Assembly: GCA_964058845.1 (NCBI GenBank)
Contig: CAXKVR010000138.1
Location: 434,001 to 498,000 of the forward strand
Source: Carex sylvatica
Taxonomy: Eukaryota; Streptophyta; Magnoliopsida; Poales; Cyperaceae
Direction of reading: 5' to 3'
Length of the DNA: 64,000 nucleotides
Made by a program: the position numbers and the translations under genes
Part shown: in pieces, positions 1-13,118 of the stretch
How positions within the stretch are numbered: position 1 is the stretch's first letter
Layout: every line of letters begins with the position of its first letter
Notes under the pieces: model-generated
Seen by the model: only the letters and a program-made list of their open reading frames with translations
Told to the model about the DNA's origin: nothing
Databases searched by the model: none

Positions 1-112
1 TTCATTTCTATAATTACAATTGTGGACCAACTAATGTGGCAAAGAGATTAATATTTTGTAATTGCAAGGATGCTCTTATCTCCATTTTTATATTAGAGAA
101 ATATTCTCGTAC

Positions 113-1215
113 TTCTGAGCACGTCCCCCAAATAGTTTAACAGAAAAAATCTTTAATATTGTCTAACTTTCATTTCCATCGCTAATATTCAAACATTTAA
201 AGCTATATTTATAACATTTTAAAATGTTACTCGCAATCATATAAACTTCTGTCTGAAAGCATTTATATATAATTTTAACTCTCAACTACTTTTGTCTTCA
301 AGCCAAAAAAGAAAAGATTATTTTCATCCACTTATTTATTTATTTTTTCTCTGATTATTATAATTTATTTTTCCGACGATCCGTGATGAATTTTACGAAT
401 CTAAAAATACGAACGTTTTCTATTCAATTTTATCATTCAAATAAGATCCATGAAGAAATATTTTTGAGTAATTTAAAGTCATTTGTTTTTTTAAAGTAAA
501 ACTCATGAGCACTTTAAATTTTCAAGTTTTTAAATCTCAGTCTACAATTATTAAAAAATTTAAGATTTTGTACATGATGTTTATATGATTTGTACACGAG
601 CTTTGTAAATACAGTGTTATTATTGAGATTTATATGTTTTGAAGTGTTATTGTTGAGGTTTAAATTTTTTGTACATGAGGTTTATATATTTTATTCTAGA
701 GATTTAAAGTGTTATTAATGAGGTTTATATGCTTGTAAATGAGATTTATATGCTTGTAAACAGATGTTTAAATTATTTTGAAGCAAAATAAAAAAAATTG
801 AAAGTCACAGAGATTTAAAGTGGTAAAAAAATTTACGATACAAATATAACTCGAAAGTTATTCTTCATGGATCTCATTTGAAAGAGAAAGTCGGATAAAA
901 ATCGTTCATATTTTTAGATTCGCAAAATTCATCACAGATCGTCGAGAAAATAGATGAGAACGATCAAAGAAAAAATAAAAAAAAAGTGGGTGAAAGAAAT
1001 CTTTTCATTTTTGGCTTGAAAACAAAAGTAGTTAGGAGTTAAAACTATGCAAATTTAGAATTTTAATGCTTGCAGATAGAGGTTTAAATGCTTGCGAGTA
1101 GCATTGTAAAATGTTATAAACATAGTTTTAAATGTTTGGATATTAGCGCTGAAAATAAAAGTTAGATAACATTGGAAGTTTTTTCTGTTAAACTACTTGG
1201 GGGACGTGCTCAGAA
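113..1215. mobile_element. Foldback/TIR element, about 1.1 kb
   Basis: The sequence from 113 inward (TTCTGAGCACGTCCCCCAA) returns as its reverse complement ending at 1215, and the two arms stay alignable for roughly 400 bp each. The centre (about 540-800) holds imperfect repeats of a GAGGTTTATATG-like unit. No coding capacity is seen. Long arms suggest a non-autonomous Mutator-like or foldback element, but no clear target-site duplication was found, so the superfamily is inference. Confidence 0.75.
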
Positions 1216-4140
1216 ATTTTGTTTGAGGTACAATTATCAAGCTCCTTTATATTAAGTGCGTAGATGATATGATCAAATAGTTGTGATTAAAAGATAAAAT
1301 TTTGAATTGAATATTAGTCCTCCAATTAAATAGTAGCCTTCTTTTGATTATGTGTATTTTTTTTAATATTTTTCTACATGTAGATGTCTAAATTTATTTA
1401 TACACATACTCGCTACATACAAATTGTATCATCTATCTGATTGGTCTTGATTTCTTTTCATTTTTTAAATGTCATTTAAAGAATTTTTAGATTGATTGAT
1501 AATTAATTGGTCATGTCTTCATTTCTTTCTATTTTTTATCTTTTAAGAAATGTTATTTATCATTTAATATGTTACTTTGTATGTGATTTTTGTATGAAAA
1601 TATTTTAAAAATATAAAAAAAGATGTATGTCATTTAAGAAATGTTATTTACATGTATATGTATTTAATATGCCATTTAGAAATATGACTTATCATTTGTA
1701 ATTTTTTTAATGAAAAAATGTAATTTTGTATGAGAGTTTTTTATTTTTTATTTGTAATATATTTCGTTACAATGCACAAGTACAACACTAATTATTTGTA
1801 AAGCAATTACAAAATATTACATGGCACTTCTGAACAAATTACTAATATAGCAGTTATTCTAGTGCTAAGTTAGAGAGTGCTCCACATCACTACTACTAAA
1901 TAATGTGTTAAAAAAGCAACAATAATAACAATGATGATGATGATGATGATGTTATTTTGTGCACCGCTAACTTAGTATTTGATTAATTTGCTTGAATAAC
2001 GAATTAATCTAATCTAACACTATTTCGAACTTTAAATACGGGCTAGACCCAAATTTTTCCTAAAAAACACTATTTCGAACTCTCTAACTTTAGATTGGCA
2101 ATCATTTATCAGCCAAATAATATGTTAATCTTATGTCTCTAATCAAATCCTTTTATATTTAAAATATACTCAATATCAATATTTTTGGTACAAGGAGTTA
2201 TATGTTCAAAATAAGAATGCAAAATGTTTAGCGAAATTTTAAGTAACAAAAAATGATTTCCAATATGAAGGCCAACAAATTGAGTTCCATCTTTGCTGAA
2301 AAATAAAGCAGACGCTGACGTAAAGGCTCGTCACTTGGTACGCATTCTGCTGTTTAAATACGAAGTCGCTGTGCCTCTATTCATTCAGTTCTCTGTTATT
2401 TTTAAGTTAGATAATATGTGGTTTTTCTGCAATAGGTGGAGCTAATTATTCGAACAATATACAAGGGGGCACTATTTATTTGCATGCAAGCTAGTCAAGA
2501 ATTTTGCTTGACTCGGAAGTGCAAACCTAATTGTATCATTTTGCTTCTATTTTTCTTATTCAGGTATCTAGAAGCTCAAAGTCCACTCCCCCAATTAAAC
2601 GAATCAATAGAAATCAAGCTCTATCTTTTGATGCAAAATTGTTATTTTTGTATGCGGAGACGAATGAGGAATGACACACGGGTCGGATCCCCCAAAGTAA
2701 CTCAAAATTTGAGTTTAGATTTCAATAAAACAAAAATAATTCAGAAAAATGAGTTTAACCGGGACCGTTTTATCTGAATTCAGCCCAATTTGGATCGAAA
2801 CACTACTAAAAAAAACTCTTTTATATCAGTTAGAATCATGTTCCGTTATCGAGATCCGATTCGATGCATATCGCTCCGATAGAAAATCCACAGACATATG
2901 TCATCGGGGGAAACCGGTGGCGTTAAGCACTAACGCCATCTGTTGAAAAATTAGGGACCGATGGGAGTAATAGTTTTTCGGTCGTTAAATAAGCCGTTTA
3001 ATGTAGAATACCATCGGATCTCACTGTTGCCCTGTGTTTTTATTCATATCTGGAAATGCAATATTAGATCTTAGAGAGCTGTCCAAAGTTGACAAAGCTT
3101 GTACTAGTACAACATCAGTCTTGTTTAAGTTTCAAAATATATAGTGCTTATGTTCATTTTTAATTTGTTGTTTACATTAAGTAAAGATTATAATTAATCT
3201 AGCTAGCTAGTTATATATCAATTGATCAACTATTTGTTGCAGTTGTGTGATAATGATTATGAATAATGGGAAAAAACTGTAGTTTCAGTCCCGATGGTTG
3301 AAGCATCTAACAGAAGAGATCTCCAGAGGGTTGAGGTTAAGTTTTGAAGGTTTGATATCATGGTGAAACGAGCGATTTAGTATCTCATGTTGGGTAAAAG
3401 GGAACTGAGAAACTTTAGGCACTATGCTTTAGCTGTCACTCGTAGAATACCTCGTGATTCGAATAATTGTAACGTATGTAGTATACATTTAAGTACAGCG
3501 GGGGGTTATATGGAAGCAACATGGTGATTTTCAAGCATCATGTTTGATCGTTATTACCTGGATGATGGTTTTATTATAAAGTATTGTACTTGTGAAAGAG
3601 GAGGATGTTTTTTATTGTTAGTAATCAATATGCCTCAATCCCAAGTGTGTGTGGCTTATGAACATTTGGATAGGTTTAATTATCTTTTGGTAGTAAATGC
3701 ATCATGTACAGCTGATCACATATATCCTGATTAGTGTGCTGTGATTTGTTATTTATTTGCTAAATTAACTTGGATGGATGTATGGATGAACAACATATTT
3801 TGTGTATGCATGAATGCATGTATAATTAATTTGGATGTTTTGTAATATATGCATATGTTGAATTGGGGTCTATTATTTTGGATGTTTAATTAATTTGGAT
3901 ATTTTGTAATTAATATATGCATATATTTAATTTAACTTTCATACATGTATATTTTTTTATTCTAATTAGTTACGAAAACTTAATTATTATGAACTTTATT
4001 ACTTTAACTTCGTCGACCTTGAATCTGTTTAATTTAAATATTCATAAGAGATCTGTTTAATTTAAATATTCATAAGTATTCTCTTAAACATTCATAAGTA
4101 TTCTCTAGTAATTAATAAGATAGATAATGATATATATATA
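1216..4140. other. Gene-free AT-rich stretch
   Basis: No convincing gene. Short open frames here (for example 2436-2777 and 3540-3734) lack recognisable domains. A (GAT)n microsatellite lies at about 1930-1952. At 2801 the sequence CACTACTAAAAAAAA resembles a CACTA-transposon end, but no matching second end is visible. Confidence 0.5.
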
Positions 4141-4208
4141 TGAGTCAGCTTTGATTTGTCTAGCTACTTGCAAGCGCACATATATATATAATATCTTATA
4201 TATATTAT
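4141..4208. repeat. Inverted copy of sequence next to the zinc-finger gene promoter
   Basis: These 68 bp are nearly identical to the reverse complement of 15203-15271, differing by a small change in a short TA/CA run. They abut the hairpin element at 4209-4559 exactly as 15203-15271 abuts the element at 14826-15202. The flank was therefore copied together with the element. Confidence 0.85.
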
Positions 4209-4559
4209 GAGGAGGGATCGGATGACACTCTTTTTTGGTGACATCAGATGACACCGTCCATTTTTAAAGTTCAAACGGTCGATCTAAACTGTTCAACTTG
4301 ATGGATATATTAAAATGTGCTTGCAGATCAAATTTTACATTTTTCGGAATTTTTTTACTATTTATTCAGATGGGTACAAAATTCAACGGTCTGAATATAG
4401 CGATTTTGTTAAATACTTAATAAATAGTAAAAAAATTCCGAAAAATGTAAAATTTGTTCTGCAAGTACATTTTAACATATCCATTAGGATGAACGGTTTG
4501 GATCGACCGTTTGGACTTTGAAAATTTTGAAAATGGACGGTGTCATCCGATCCCTCCTC
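4209..4559. mobile_element. Hairpin MITE, group A copy 1 (351 bp)
   Basis: Begins GAGGAGGGATCGGATGACAC and ends with the reverse complement of its outer part; the arms pair over most of the element. It is 26 bp shorter than the other three group A copies, because the right end lacks one of two GTGTCATCCGAT-containing units, as expected from slippage between direct repeats. Its left flank ATATATTAT is the reverse complement of the TSD of copy 2. Its right flank runs into a (TA)n tract at 4558-4587. Confidence 0.85.
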
Positions 4560-4858
4560 ATATATATATATATATATATATATATAAATTCTTGCTAACG
4601 ACAGCTCGTCTTGAGCTTGATCAATAATGGAGGTATATAACATTCCACATAAGGTGAATTCGTGATATATATATTTTTAATGAGCAAACGGATCCTAAAT
4701 GATTATTAACATACTATTTAATAAAAAAGAAAATTACCTATAGTATGATAGGTAATTTTTTGGTTTTCTTTCCTAAAGAGAGTCCCAACCTTTTGTTTTC
4801 TTTCCTAGAAAAAACAAACTTTTGTTTTCATTTGCGCTTGAAATAAGCATGATATATA

Positions 4859-5017
4859 GGAATCAACTCCGCTGTTCTTCAAATAGAAAAGCAAAATCCT
4901 GCTATTCTAAACCTAACCATTTATTTGTGTTGAGATTTGTGCATAAAAAAATTTAACGGTTAAATTTTGAATAGCAGAGTTCTGCTTTCCTATTTGGAGA
5001 ATAGTGAAGTCAGATCC
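4859..5017. mobile_element. Small Mutator-like MITE, 159 bp
   Basis: Flanked by a perfect 9-bp direct repeat TGATATATA (4850-4858 and 5018-5026). Terminal sequence starting GGAATCAACTCC is matched by GGATCTGACTTC on the opposite strand of the right end, and the arms share TTCTTCAAATAG-like and AAGCA blocks. There is no coding capacity. A 9-bp TSD is typical of Mutator-like elements. Confidence 0.7.
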
Positions 5018-5026
5018 TGATATATA

Positions 5027-6780
5027 GCTGCACAACTTTCTCCTATAGTACAAATTATTAGCTACATGCATGGTTGACATAACTTGGATTTCATTTTTCC
5101 TAACAGGAGCATGCAAGGATCAACTTTTTAATTTGGATAAAAGTACAGACCATACTCATGATTAATTAATTTTATCTGACTTAAGACCTCCTTAATTACT
5201 TATTATTATAATTCATTAATTATCGATTTGCTCTGTGAGCAGAATCCGAGTTACCAAAATAATAATGGTGCGTATCCAATAATTTCTCTTAAAAAAAGAT
5301 GGCTCCACTAAACTAATTAATGAGAGTCAAGGCTAGGATGCTAAAATTAAGAGTTTGTGTCGCACGCGAAAATCAGAAGTTGAAATTTAACAGATCAAGT
5401 CAGCTGAAAACTGAAAGAGTAGTTTGACTTCTTTTTTTTTTTTAAGTTTTAAACAAAATCTCATTTTGATATTTCCTCTGGAAATATTCGGATTCCAGCT
5501 ATGAAATAATTATGAGAGTTGTATTTATCATTTTTGTTTATTTTCTATTTTCTTTCTTTATTTTCCTTTTTACTGATCATTTGATTTAAAATGTCACAAA
5601 ACCCTCATTAACCAAGGTTTCATTGGAAGTGGATAGAACATTATTATGTTATTACAATTTAGAATGTATTTAAAAACAGAGAAAGCAAAATATAATTCAG
5701 TTGGCCAAGACTATTTTTTTCTTTGAACAATGGGTTCATGAAAAAATAATCAATGTATGAATGTATGAGATGTTTGATAAAACCAAACAATTGTCATCTG
5801 GAGATGACTTATTGGGGGATGATTATCATAGCCCATAATAACCAATCAACTGAAACATGGATCGAATAGAGCTGTCTCGTTGGAGATTTAAGATCATGAA
5901 GACCAATTAATTTGTATGTATAAAATAAAAAGAAAAACAATGAATTAAATGATCTTCCCCTGTTACGGCTTTGCTCCCCAGTAGGAATTGAAAAGTCGAA
6001 GGTGCTTCATTAATTACAACATGCATGCCACTATTGGCTGCAATATTATATCAATCAATATATATATTAAATTGACAATTGGTTTGATTTCGTGTAATCT
6101 CAAGCAATGCCGTATGAAAGACGTCACTAATGACGCCTTTTTGGGTTTTCTTCTTTTCTGAGATGTGATAACGATAACCATCACCGTGATGGCATCACGA
6201 CTCTTTCTCTCTCGCACGCGCACTAATATTGAAGACAAATCATGCTATCGATAAACTTCAATTCTTCTTTTTATAATTTTTTAGTGGTCAAATAATGATG
6301 TGAAAATATTGATGTTTGAATTAGTTTGTAAGAATAGCGGGGAATGATCTTCATCTGGATAATATATGAGGAATATAATTTTGTGCTGAGTAAGACTATG
6401 ATAATATGCACATTATATAGTGATCCGCACTATAAATTCATATTTTTTATATTTAAAATTTAAACAGTTATTATGAACTGTTTAACGTGATTTATATATA
6501 AAAATGTACATAGAACTCAATTTTTTTATCTATTTTTTAGATCAGTAGAAAATCACTTGGCTTGAAAATTCTAGATCAATCAAAAACAACAATTTTGTAC
6601 ATATTTAAATAAAATACTTCGAGTATTCTAAAAATGGAAAAATTTGGTATGCAATATATTATGATATTGAAAACATATTTATTGGTTCAAATTAGCTATT
6701 TAAACTTTGAGAATAGAGATATAGATCTATAGCACGGGTCAGAATTTGTAAAATGCATAGCCATAGCCTTACTCTTTTAT
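5027..6780. other. No gene recognised
   Basis: AT-rich non-coding sequence. The open frame at 6014-6238 (-) has no recognisable domain and is probably chance. Confidence 0.5.
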
Positions 6781-7103
6781 TTTATTTAGATTACAAAATT
6801 CAAACAACTGATTTGAACTTTCCAACATGTTCCCTATATTGAAATGTGCTTAGAGATCAAATTTTATATTTTTTGAAATTTTTTTACTATATATTAAGCC
6901 ACTTTGAAAATTGCTGATCCGGTGGTCCATAATTTTTTACTGTTTTTAGTGTTTTTAATGTTCACAATAAAACAATGATTTTCAAAGTGGCTTAATAAAT
7001 AGTAAAAAAAATTCAAAAAATATAAAATTTAGTCTCCAAGCACATTTCAATATAGAGAACATGTTGGAAAGTTCGAATCAATTATTTGAATTTTCAAAAT
7101 AAA
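6781..7103. mobile_element. Hairpin MITE, group F
   Basis: Two arms of about 120 bp pair with each other around a centre near 6940. The arms contain the shared stem block (AATGTGCTTAGAGATCAAAT, then poly-T and ACTATATATTAAGCCACTTT) that also occurs in the hairpin elements near 4.2, 12.5, 14.8, 19.8, 20.6, 22.4, 54.9, 56.5 and 57.7 kb. The outer 40 bp differ from those groups. No TSD could be assigned. Confidence 0.75.
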
Positions 7104-7739
7104 AATATAACTTGAAGTACAAACGTGTTTTACTTCATGGCTCACCCGAGTCAACCTCATATAAATTTATTATATTTCCTGATCAGGTTCAACCCGAGAC
7201 AAATCGAAATCCTTTGACCCGACCTGATTTGAACGTGTGACGGGTCTACCAACTCGACTTGCATAACTTGATTAATTATTTAATATTATTTATATTTGTT
7301 TATTTAACTTATCTCAATTAATATAATTAATCTTAATCAGTGCTAAAATTCGATCAAATTTCATATAAAAACATAATTAGATGGGTCAGATTCGACCCAT
7401 TTAAAGTGGTCAAAATTTTGAAATCCGTATTAACATATTTCTCATCTGATAACTTCCGATCAAGCCGATTCAATGAAAATTGACACCCTAATTTAGTTAA
7501 AATATGATTTTTTTAAATCAACTTTTGATTTAATAGTAAAAATAATTACATATTGGAAATACGAATTTTTTTTTTTTTTTTTTGAAATACTTAGTAGAAA
7601 CTATCAAGTTGTAAAAATAAATGTATTTACATCGATTACATACATATACAATATAAAAAGTCTATATTCTCACAACATTATAATATTTCTCAACACTATA
7701 CTATTTGTTGCACCGGTCTTCATACAAAACCGTCTCCAC

Positions 7740-8250
7740 AGTGCCATCTTCTCAATAATCTTACTAGCCAATAATGCCGGTGGCATAATCGAACCTCTGA
7801 AGATTGCCTCATTCTGCTGCTTCCACACATGCCACATCACACACATAAATTTTGTTGTCCATTCTCTTTTCTCCTTTTCTCATTTTTCCCACCCAATGCC
7901 ATGAATGAAGAAATGATCCAGGAACCAAAGCCCATACACGACTAGCATACTCACAATAGAAGAAAAGGTGTAGGGAAGTTTCTATATCACAGCAATTACA
8001 CAAGGGGCATCTCATTTCACACATTATCCCTCTCCGTAACTTCAAGTCATGAGTTAGAATTCGGTCTCTCAAGATGAGAAAAACAAAAAATTTAACTTTT
8101 GCAGGTGTGAAACTTATCCAAACCTCCATGAATCTTCATTTAATTTTTCCACACGACATTATAATCTCATAAAAAGAACCCGATGAATACAAACCATTAA
8201 AAGACCATCGCCAAATCAAGAAATCATCCTCGTCAATCCAGTACAAATAA
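7740..8250 (-). pseudogene. LINE fragment: zf-RVT (reverse-transcriptase zinc-binding) region
   Basis: On the minus strand an intact 106-aa frame (8129-7809) carries the pattern typical of the zf-RVT domain at the C-terminus of plant L1-type LINE polymerases: W-x-x-F-T-P-A-K-V-K-F-F near the start, then CPLCNCCDIETSLHLFFYC with its Cys/His pattern, then a V-W segment. Just upstream (8130-8250) the sequence still resembles the preceding LIWRWSFNGLYS-like part but has lost its frame. The rest of the element (endonuclease and the main RT) is missing, so this is a truncated relic. Confidence 0.75.
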
Positions 8251-10398
8251 TTTTTTTTAATAAATATAAAAACAGTTGAATAGTATGACCCAAACTTTAC
8301 TTAAATAAGATGTAATATTTTTTTGAAAATCGAGCTAATCTAAAGATAGTAGTTGCAACGTGCTTGTTAGTAATATGCTTAATTATATATGTTAGTAAGG
8401 TCTATGTTAGGTTAGCTAAGTCAAACTGATTCAGTTATATTTGTACTTTTGTCTTACGTCGGTGCATTTTTTTTTTCTTTTTTCCGGTCAAGTCCAACCT
8501 CTTAGAGTACACTTTAGCTTTGAACTTCCATCACGCCGGTTCTTACGCAATCGCGCATAGTACAACATTGTGCGAATTTATTGATTAACTAAGAGCAACA
8601 TTGTACGATCCAGAAGTATAAAGGCCAAATTTGATTTATTTATTTTTTCCCCTCATCGAGATTCGTGCATACAGCGTGTTGTTATTGATTTTAGATAGGT
8701 ATAAAACTATAAATCATTGATTTGAAATTATACAATTTTCTGATGTAATCCGATCATGATTATTGTTCTCAACCTGCTTATTCTATCTAATGATAGATTT
8801 CAACTGTTGTTTGATTTAAATGAATGGATGAAATTTATCTGAAACCATGCATGCATATCTAATAATATTCATAATTGAAGAGAAACAAATTTCAATTGGA
8901 CTAAAAACAGGACAAAAATACCACTAAATGAGGATATAATGAAGCAGGACATGCTTAAGAGTGTCAATAAAATATGTTGTTCTAAATGAACTTCAAAATA
9001 ATATCGTACTAATCTCAAGATCCTTCCAAGTATGTATTTAAAAAAATCAAGTAAAGCAAGATTAATCAAAATATATGCTTGAAGAATTAAAAGATTGATG
9101 TGAAGCTGATGGGATCTAAATTATTATTCAAAAGTAGTTCTCCATCAACATTCAGATATGTTATGTCATATGCAAATGGCGAGCTTCAAATTAAATGCCA
9201 CTTCTTTTCATTATATTATCATATAGCAAGTTTAAATCTAATAATATTTTTTTTTACAAAAATCTTGTGTATGTAACTCGTTCTCTGGATCAGAGGCTGA
9301 GTGAGAAAGGAGGAATGAGAGTTAATTGATCTCTATTTTATTTTATTTTTTTAATTTTATATTTATGTATGATTTTTCATATAACTGTGAGTAAAATAGT
9401 ATGGTACTGCAAAATTGATTTTCATTCTTTGCCTAATTTTTTTTTATATTATTGGTCTCCTTTTTTTTTATATTATTGACCTCCATATGTATTTTACCCC
9501 ATAATTCAAAAGTCTGGCTTCGCCTCTGCTCTGGATCTAATTCTTTTCGGTTTAGCGGATTGGTCCGATCCGGTTTCGATAGCTCTAGAATTAGAGATGC
9601 AATTATACTACTCAGTTTGATATTTTTTGAGATATCTTAGGAATTAGGAACCTATGTGAAAGATGAAAAGTTTACAGACTAATATGAAAAAAAAAAAATA
9701 GTACTTCTATTTAAAGATTGTTCGTATAATTTACTATTAAATGCAAGTAGTATAAACTGCCTTGTTATACAAGATATACTGGCTTTAGCAACCTGCTACC
9801 CACTTGTGGAAAAAAATAATAATAAAATCTAGTCTGAAAATGTGGACCGCAATACGCCAATACCAGATCACAAGGTACGACTTATAAATTATTTAGAGTG
9901 CTACATTTGGCTACTCCAATTAGCAAGGACAGCCTGTAAATGAGTTGCTTCTAGAAGCATTTTCAATCTAAAACAAGAAAGAGTTCCTTCTAGAGCTCTT
10001 ATGCTCTGGCTTAATACATCAGTTGACCAAAGAATAATCAAATGAAATGTCAACTGTTAGTATTTTAGATCCAATTGGCGATGATTTTGATTGTGTTGGA
10101 GTAATAATTAATTTTAGAAAATTCTATTAGTAACCAATTAATTAATTAAAATTTTGCTATTCGGATCATAATGTCGACATGATTTTTTTTTAAGCTTATT
10201 ATTCTATTTGAGACTTGCAAAGTCGCCATTTAAATTATTTAACATATACAATCATAAAATGAGTGATGATAGCTTCATTAATATTAGCGGTGATCAAAAT
10301 TCAATTAACAATGACAGTAAAATAAATGATTTGATTGTAAACAATAATCTAAGGGGGGGCTCAAGAAGTAAACCAAATAGTAAAAAGTCTTAATCATT
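8251..10398. other. No gene recognised
   Basis: AT-rich intergenic DNA. Open frames at 8869-9069 (-), 9452-9640 (+) and 10208-10393 (+) show no family features. Confidence 0.5.
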
Positions 10399-10401
10399 AA
10401 T

Positions 10402-10923
10402 CACTAGTACAAAAAACGCGACCATACGCCGAAAAGCTAATTAATGGCACATGGTTACACGATCGTATCAGCGAGCATCGTATATAAATAGATAGGTACG
10501 TTATACATGGTTTTCAAATAGTATCTATATGGTTAATAGATATGAACCGTGTCACATCTCAAAAAAAAGGCACTGAAAATTGTGATATCTGCACGGTCAA
10601 AGTAATCATATACAGTAACAAATGTTATATACACGATTTGTACAAAGCATATGTGTATTATTTTAGTAATCATACACGATTTGTTATTTAAAACAGCGTA
10701 CGTTATCCTCTTCTTTTTATACGATTTATAATTGATTACGATATATATATGTACTAGCCATTAAACACACAATTAATATTACACATCCTTCATTCAATAA
10801 ATATTCAACATCACAACATACATAAATCAACTATATTCATTCAACATTCAACAAACATATACAATTAATATATTCAACATTAATTTAACATACATAAATT
10901 CATAATTCAACAAAATATACAAC

Positions 10924-11004
<81 letters not shown>

Positions 11005-11506
11005 TACAAACAAATTTTGAACTGGTTCAGACGTTCAGTTGATCAAGGCACAAGTGAATCTAACACGGATTTTAAAAAAAAACTCGTGTTTGAATATTTG
11101 TACAAAACATACACGGCTTCTAAACTATTAACCGTGCAATAACGAGGTAGGCACTTTTTGCGAGAGAAAAAGTACTCCGTCGTAAAAAGTACCATCACTA
11201 ATAAAAAAAACATGTTTATGACGGTATTCCGTTGCGAAAAGTTACTTATTATCCTCGCGAAAAGTGCATACCTTGTTGTTGTTGTGCGTATATATATATA
11301 TGTGGAGGCCTCGAGTCGTACACGGTTCATTCATAATAAATCGTGTACAAAAATTCATTCGTAATAAACGGTTGGATTTTAAATGATGTATGAACTATTT
11401 CCACGCATGCATGTTCTTCCATTACACATTATTAATTTAAAATATTTTCACATTCATATGTGATATGTTGTGTGTGGTCGCGTTTTTTTTTTTTTACTAG
11501 CTAGTG
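10402..11506. mobile_element. Non-autonomous CACTA (En/Spm) element, 1105 bp
   Basis: Left end CACTAGTACAAAAAACGCGA and right end, on the opposite strand, CACTAGCTAGT followed by an A-run and ACGCGACCA. The ends share CACTAG and AAAAACGCGACCA. A 3-bp target duplication AAT flanks it (10399-10401 and 11507-11509), as is usual for CACTA elements. Subterminal regions carry repeated motifs around ACACG(A/G)TTTGTACAAA and CGTGTACAAA in both orientations, which in this superfamily are transposase-binding repeats. There is no transposase gene. A (CATATA)n tract fills about 10923-11007. Confidence 0.85.
10923..11007. repeat. (CATATA)n microsatellite inside the CACTA element
   Basis: About 14 head-to-tail copies of a 6-bp unit, almost without interruption. 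Confidence 0.9.
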
Positions 11507-11509
11507 AAT

Positions 11510-12381
11510 GGAATAATTAGTGAGAGAGATATAGCACTACTAATCAATCAAATACAACAAGTGATCCAATACTATGTTAGAACAGTTATTGTATAATTAA
11601 AAATACATGACGATATTAGTCAAATTTCTTTATAATTAAGATATATATAAATCTAAACCTAAATTAATGTTAATAAATAGGTAGCTTTATCCAGATCGAA
11701 CCTTTCAGTGCAATTACAACATGGAACAATGGAAGCGTCAAATATATTTTTTTGTTTGTAGGTTTTTTAGGCCTTGCACATTCAATGCGCCACAATGTCC
11801 CTGTAGCCTGTTGTTGCGAAAATATATCCTAAGTATTGGTTTGAATATGGAAATAATTTCTTAAAAAATACGAGAGAGATTAGCGGAAGTGGACCAATAC
11901 AAGTCAACCACCTGTTTCTGGAACTGAAATTCAGTGGCGTATGTGGTACAGTTAACCGTGCGGCAGTTGTGTATGTAGCCTCAAAATAACTCGATTCAGA
12001 AAGAAAGCACCGATACATGGAAACACAGAATCAGCAGCCAATCACGTCTCATATCGTGGGCATACTCGGTAATTACTGGCATAATGCAATAAAGTAAACA
12101 GCTGAAATTATCAATTGTTGTTGGATTTTGAGAGATAGTGATCTGCAAAATTAATGAACAGTCAGCGCCGAGTTTTTCGATTTGTTCACACGGAATTGTT
12201 ATTTTGTTATATTATTAAAAGCCTGCACTACTCTGTCTACTCTAATTTTCTAGTTGTAACTTGTAACTATGGCTTTGAAGTCTGATCAGAGAAATAAATA
12301 GCAAAAGTTGAGTTCAATTCAGCACAAAAAGATACCATAGACGATTTCACTTCAGTCTTCAATATTATAAATAGTTTGCAA
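11510..12381. other. No gene recognised
   Basis: Intergenic. The open frame at 11782-12018 (-) has no recognisable domain. Confidence 0.5.
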
Positions 12382-12430
<49 letters not shown>

Positions 12431-12841
12431 TAGGCTAATATACAATCGATTGTTCCTAGCCTCCCGTGCAACCAAGTCGTTTTTCAATTTTTAAAGTCCA
12501 AATGATTGATCCAAACCATTAGATGTGATCTCCATATTAAAATGTGCTAGGAGACCAAATTTTACATTTTTTAGAATTTGTTTACTATTTATTAAGCCAC
12601 TTTGAAAATCGCTGATCCAACGGTGGCTTAACCAAACAGTAAAATCAAAAGCTACCGTTGGATCAGCGATTTTCAAATGGCTTAATAAATAGTAAACAAA
12701 TTCTAAAAAATGTAAAATTTGGTCTTCTAGCACATTTTAATATGGAGATCACATCTAACGGTTTGGATCGATCATTTGGACTTTAAAAATTGAAAAACGA
12801 CTTGGTTGCACGGGAGGCTAGGAACAATCGATTGTATATTA

Positions 12842-12932
<91 letters not shown>
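12382..12932. mobile_element. Hairpin MITE, group D, with mirrored microsatellite ends
   Basis: Core 12431-12845 starts TAGGCTAATATACAATCGAT and ends with the reverse complement. The arms pair almost perfectly for about 200 bp, including the shared stem block. Outside the core the left side reads (TA)n then (GA)n (12382-12430) and the right side (CT)n then (TA)n (12846-12932). The microsatellites thus continue the inverted repeat rather than repeating in direct order. Confidence 0.85.
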
Positions 12933-12936
<4 letters not shown>

Positions 12937-13118
12937 ATTAAAGATATGCTTAAGTGATAAAAATTTACGAATTATTTATATATCATCGTGAATATAATTT
13001 TAGGGTTTGCCAAATTGAAGGGAAGAGAAATCAGATGTAAAAACTAAGTAGAGAAAAAGAGGTCAGAGAGGGAGATGACTTCAATTTTGTATTGTCGGAG
13101 TTGATCAGGTCATGAAAA

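Noticed and set aside
2801..2830. CACTACTAAAAAAAACTC as a CACTA transposon end
   Set aside because: No matching inverted end or 3-bp duplication was found within reach, so a whole element cannot be supported.
2436..2946. Two overlapping open frames as a small gene
   Set aside because: No domain, no start context and repeat-like neighbourhood; chance frames are more likely.
3540..3734. 64-aa open frame as a small secreted or Cys-containing protein
   Set aside because: No signal peptide, no spaced cysteine pattern and no family resemblance.
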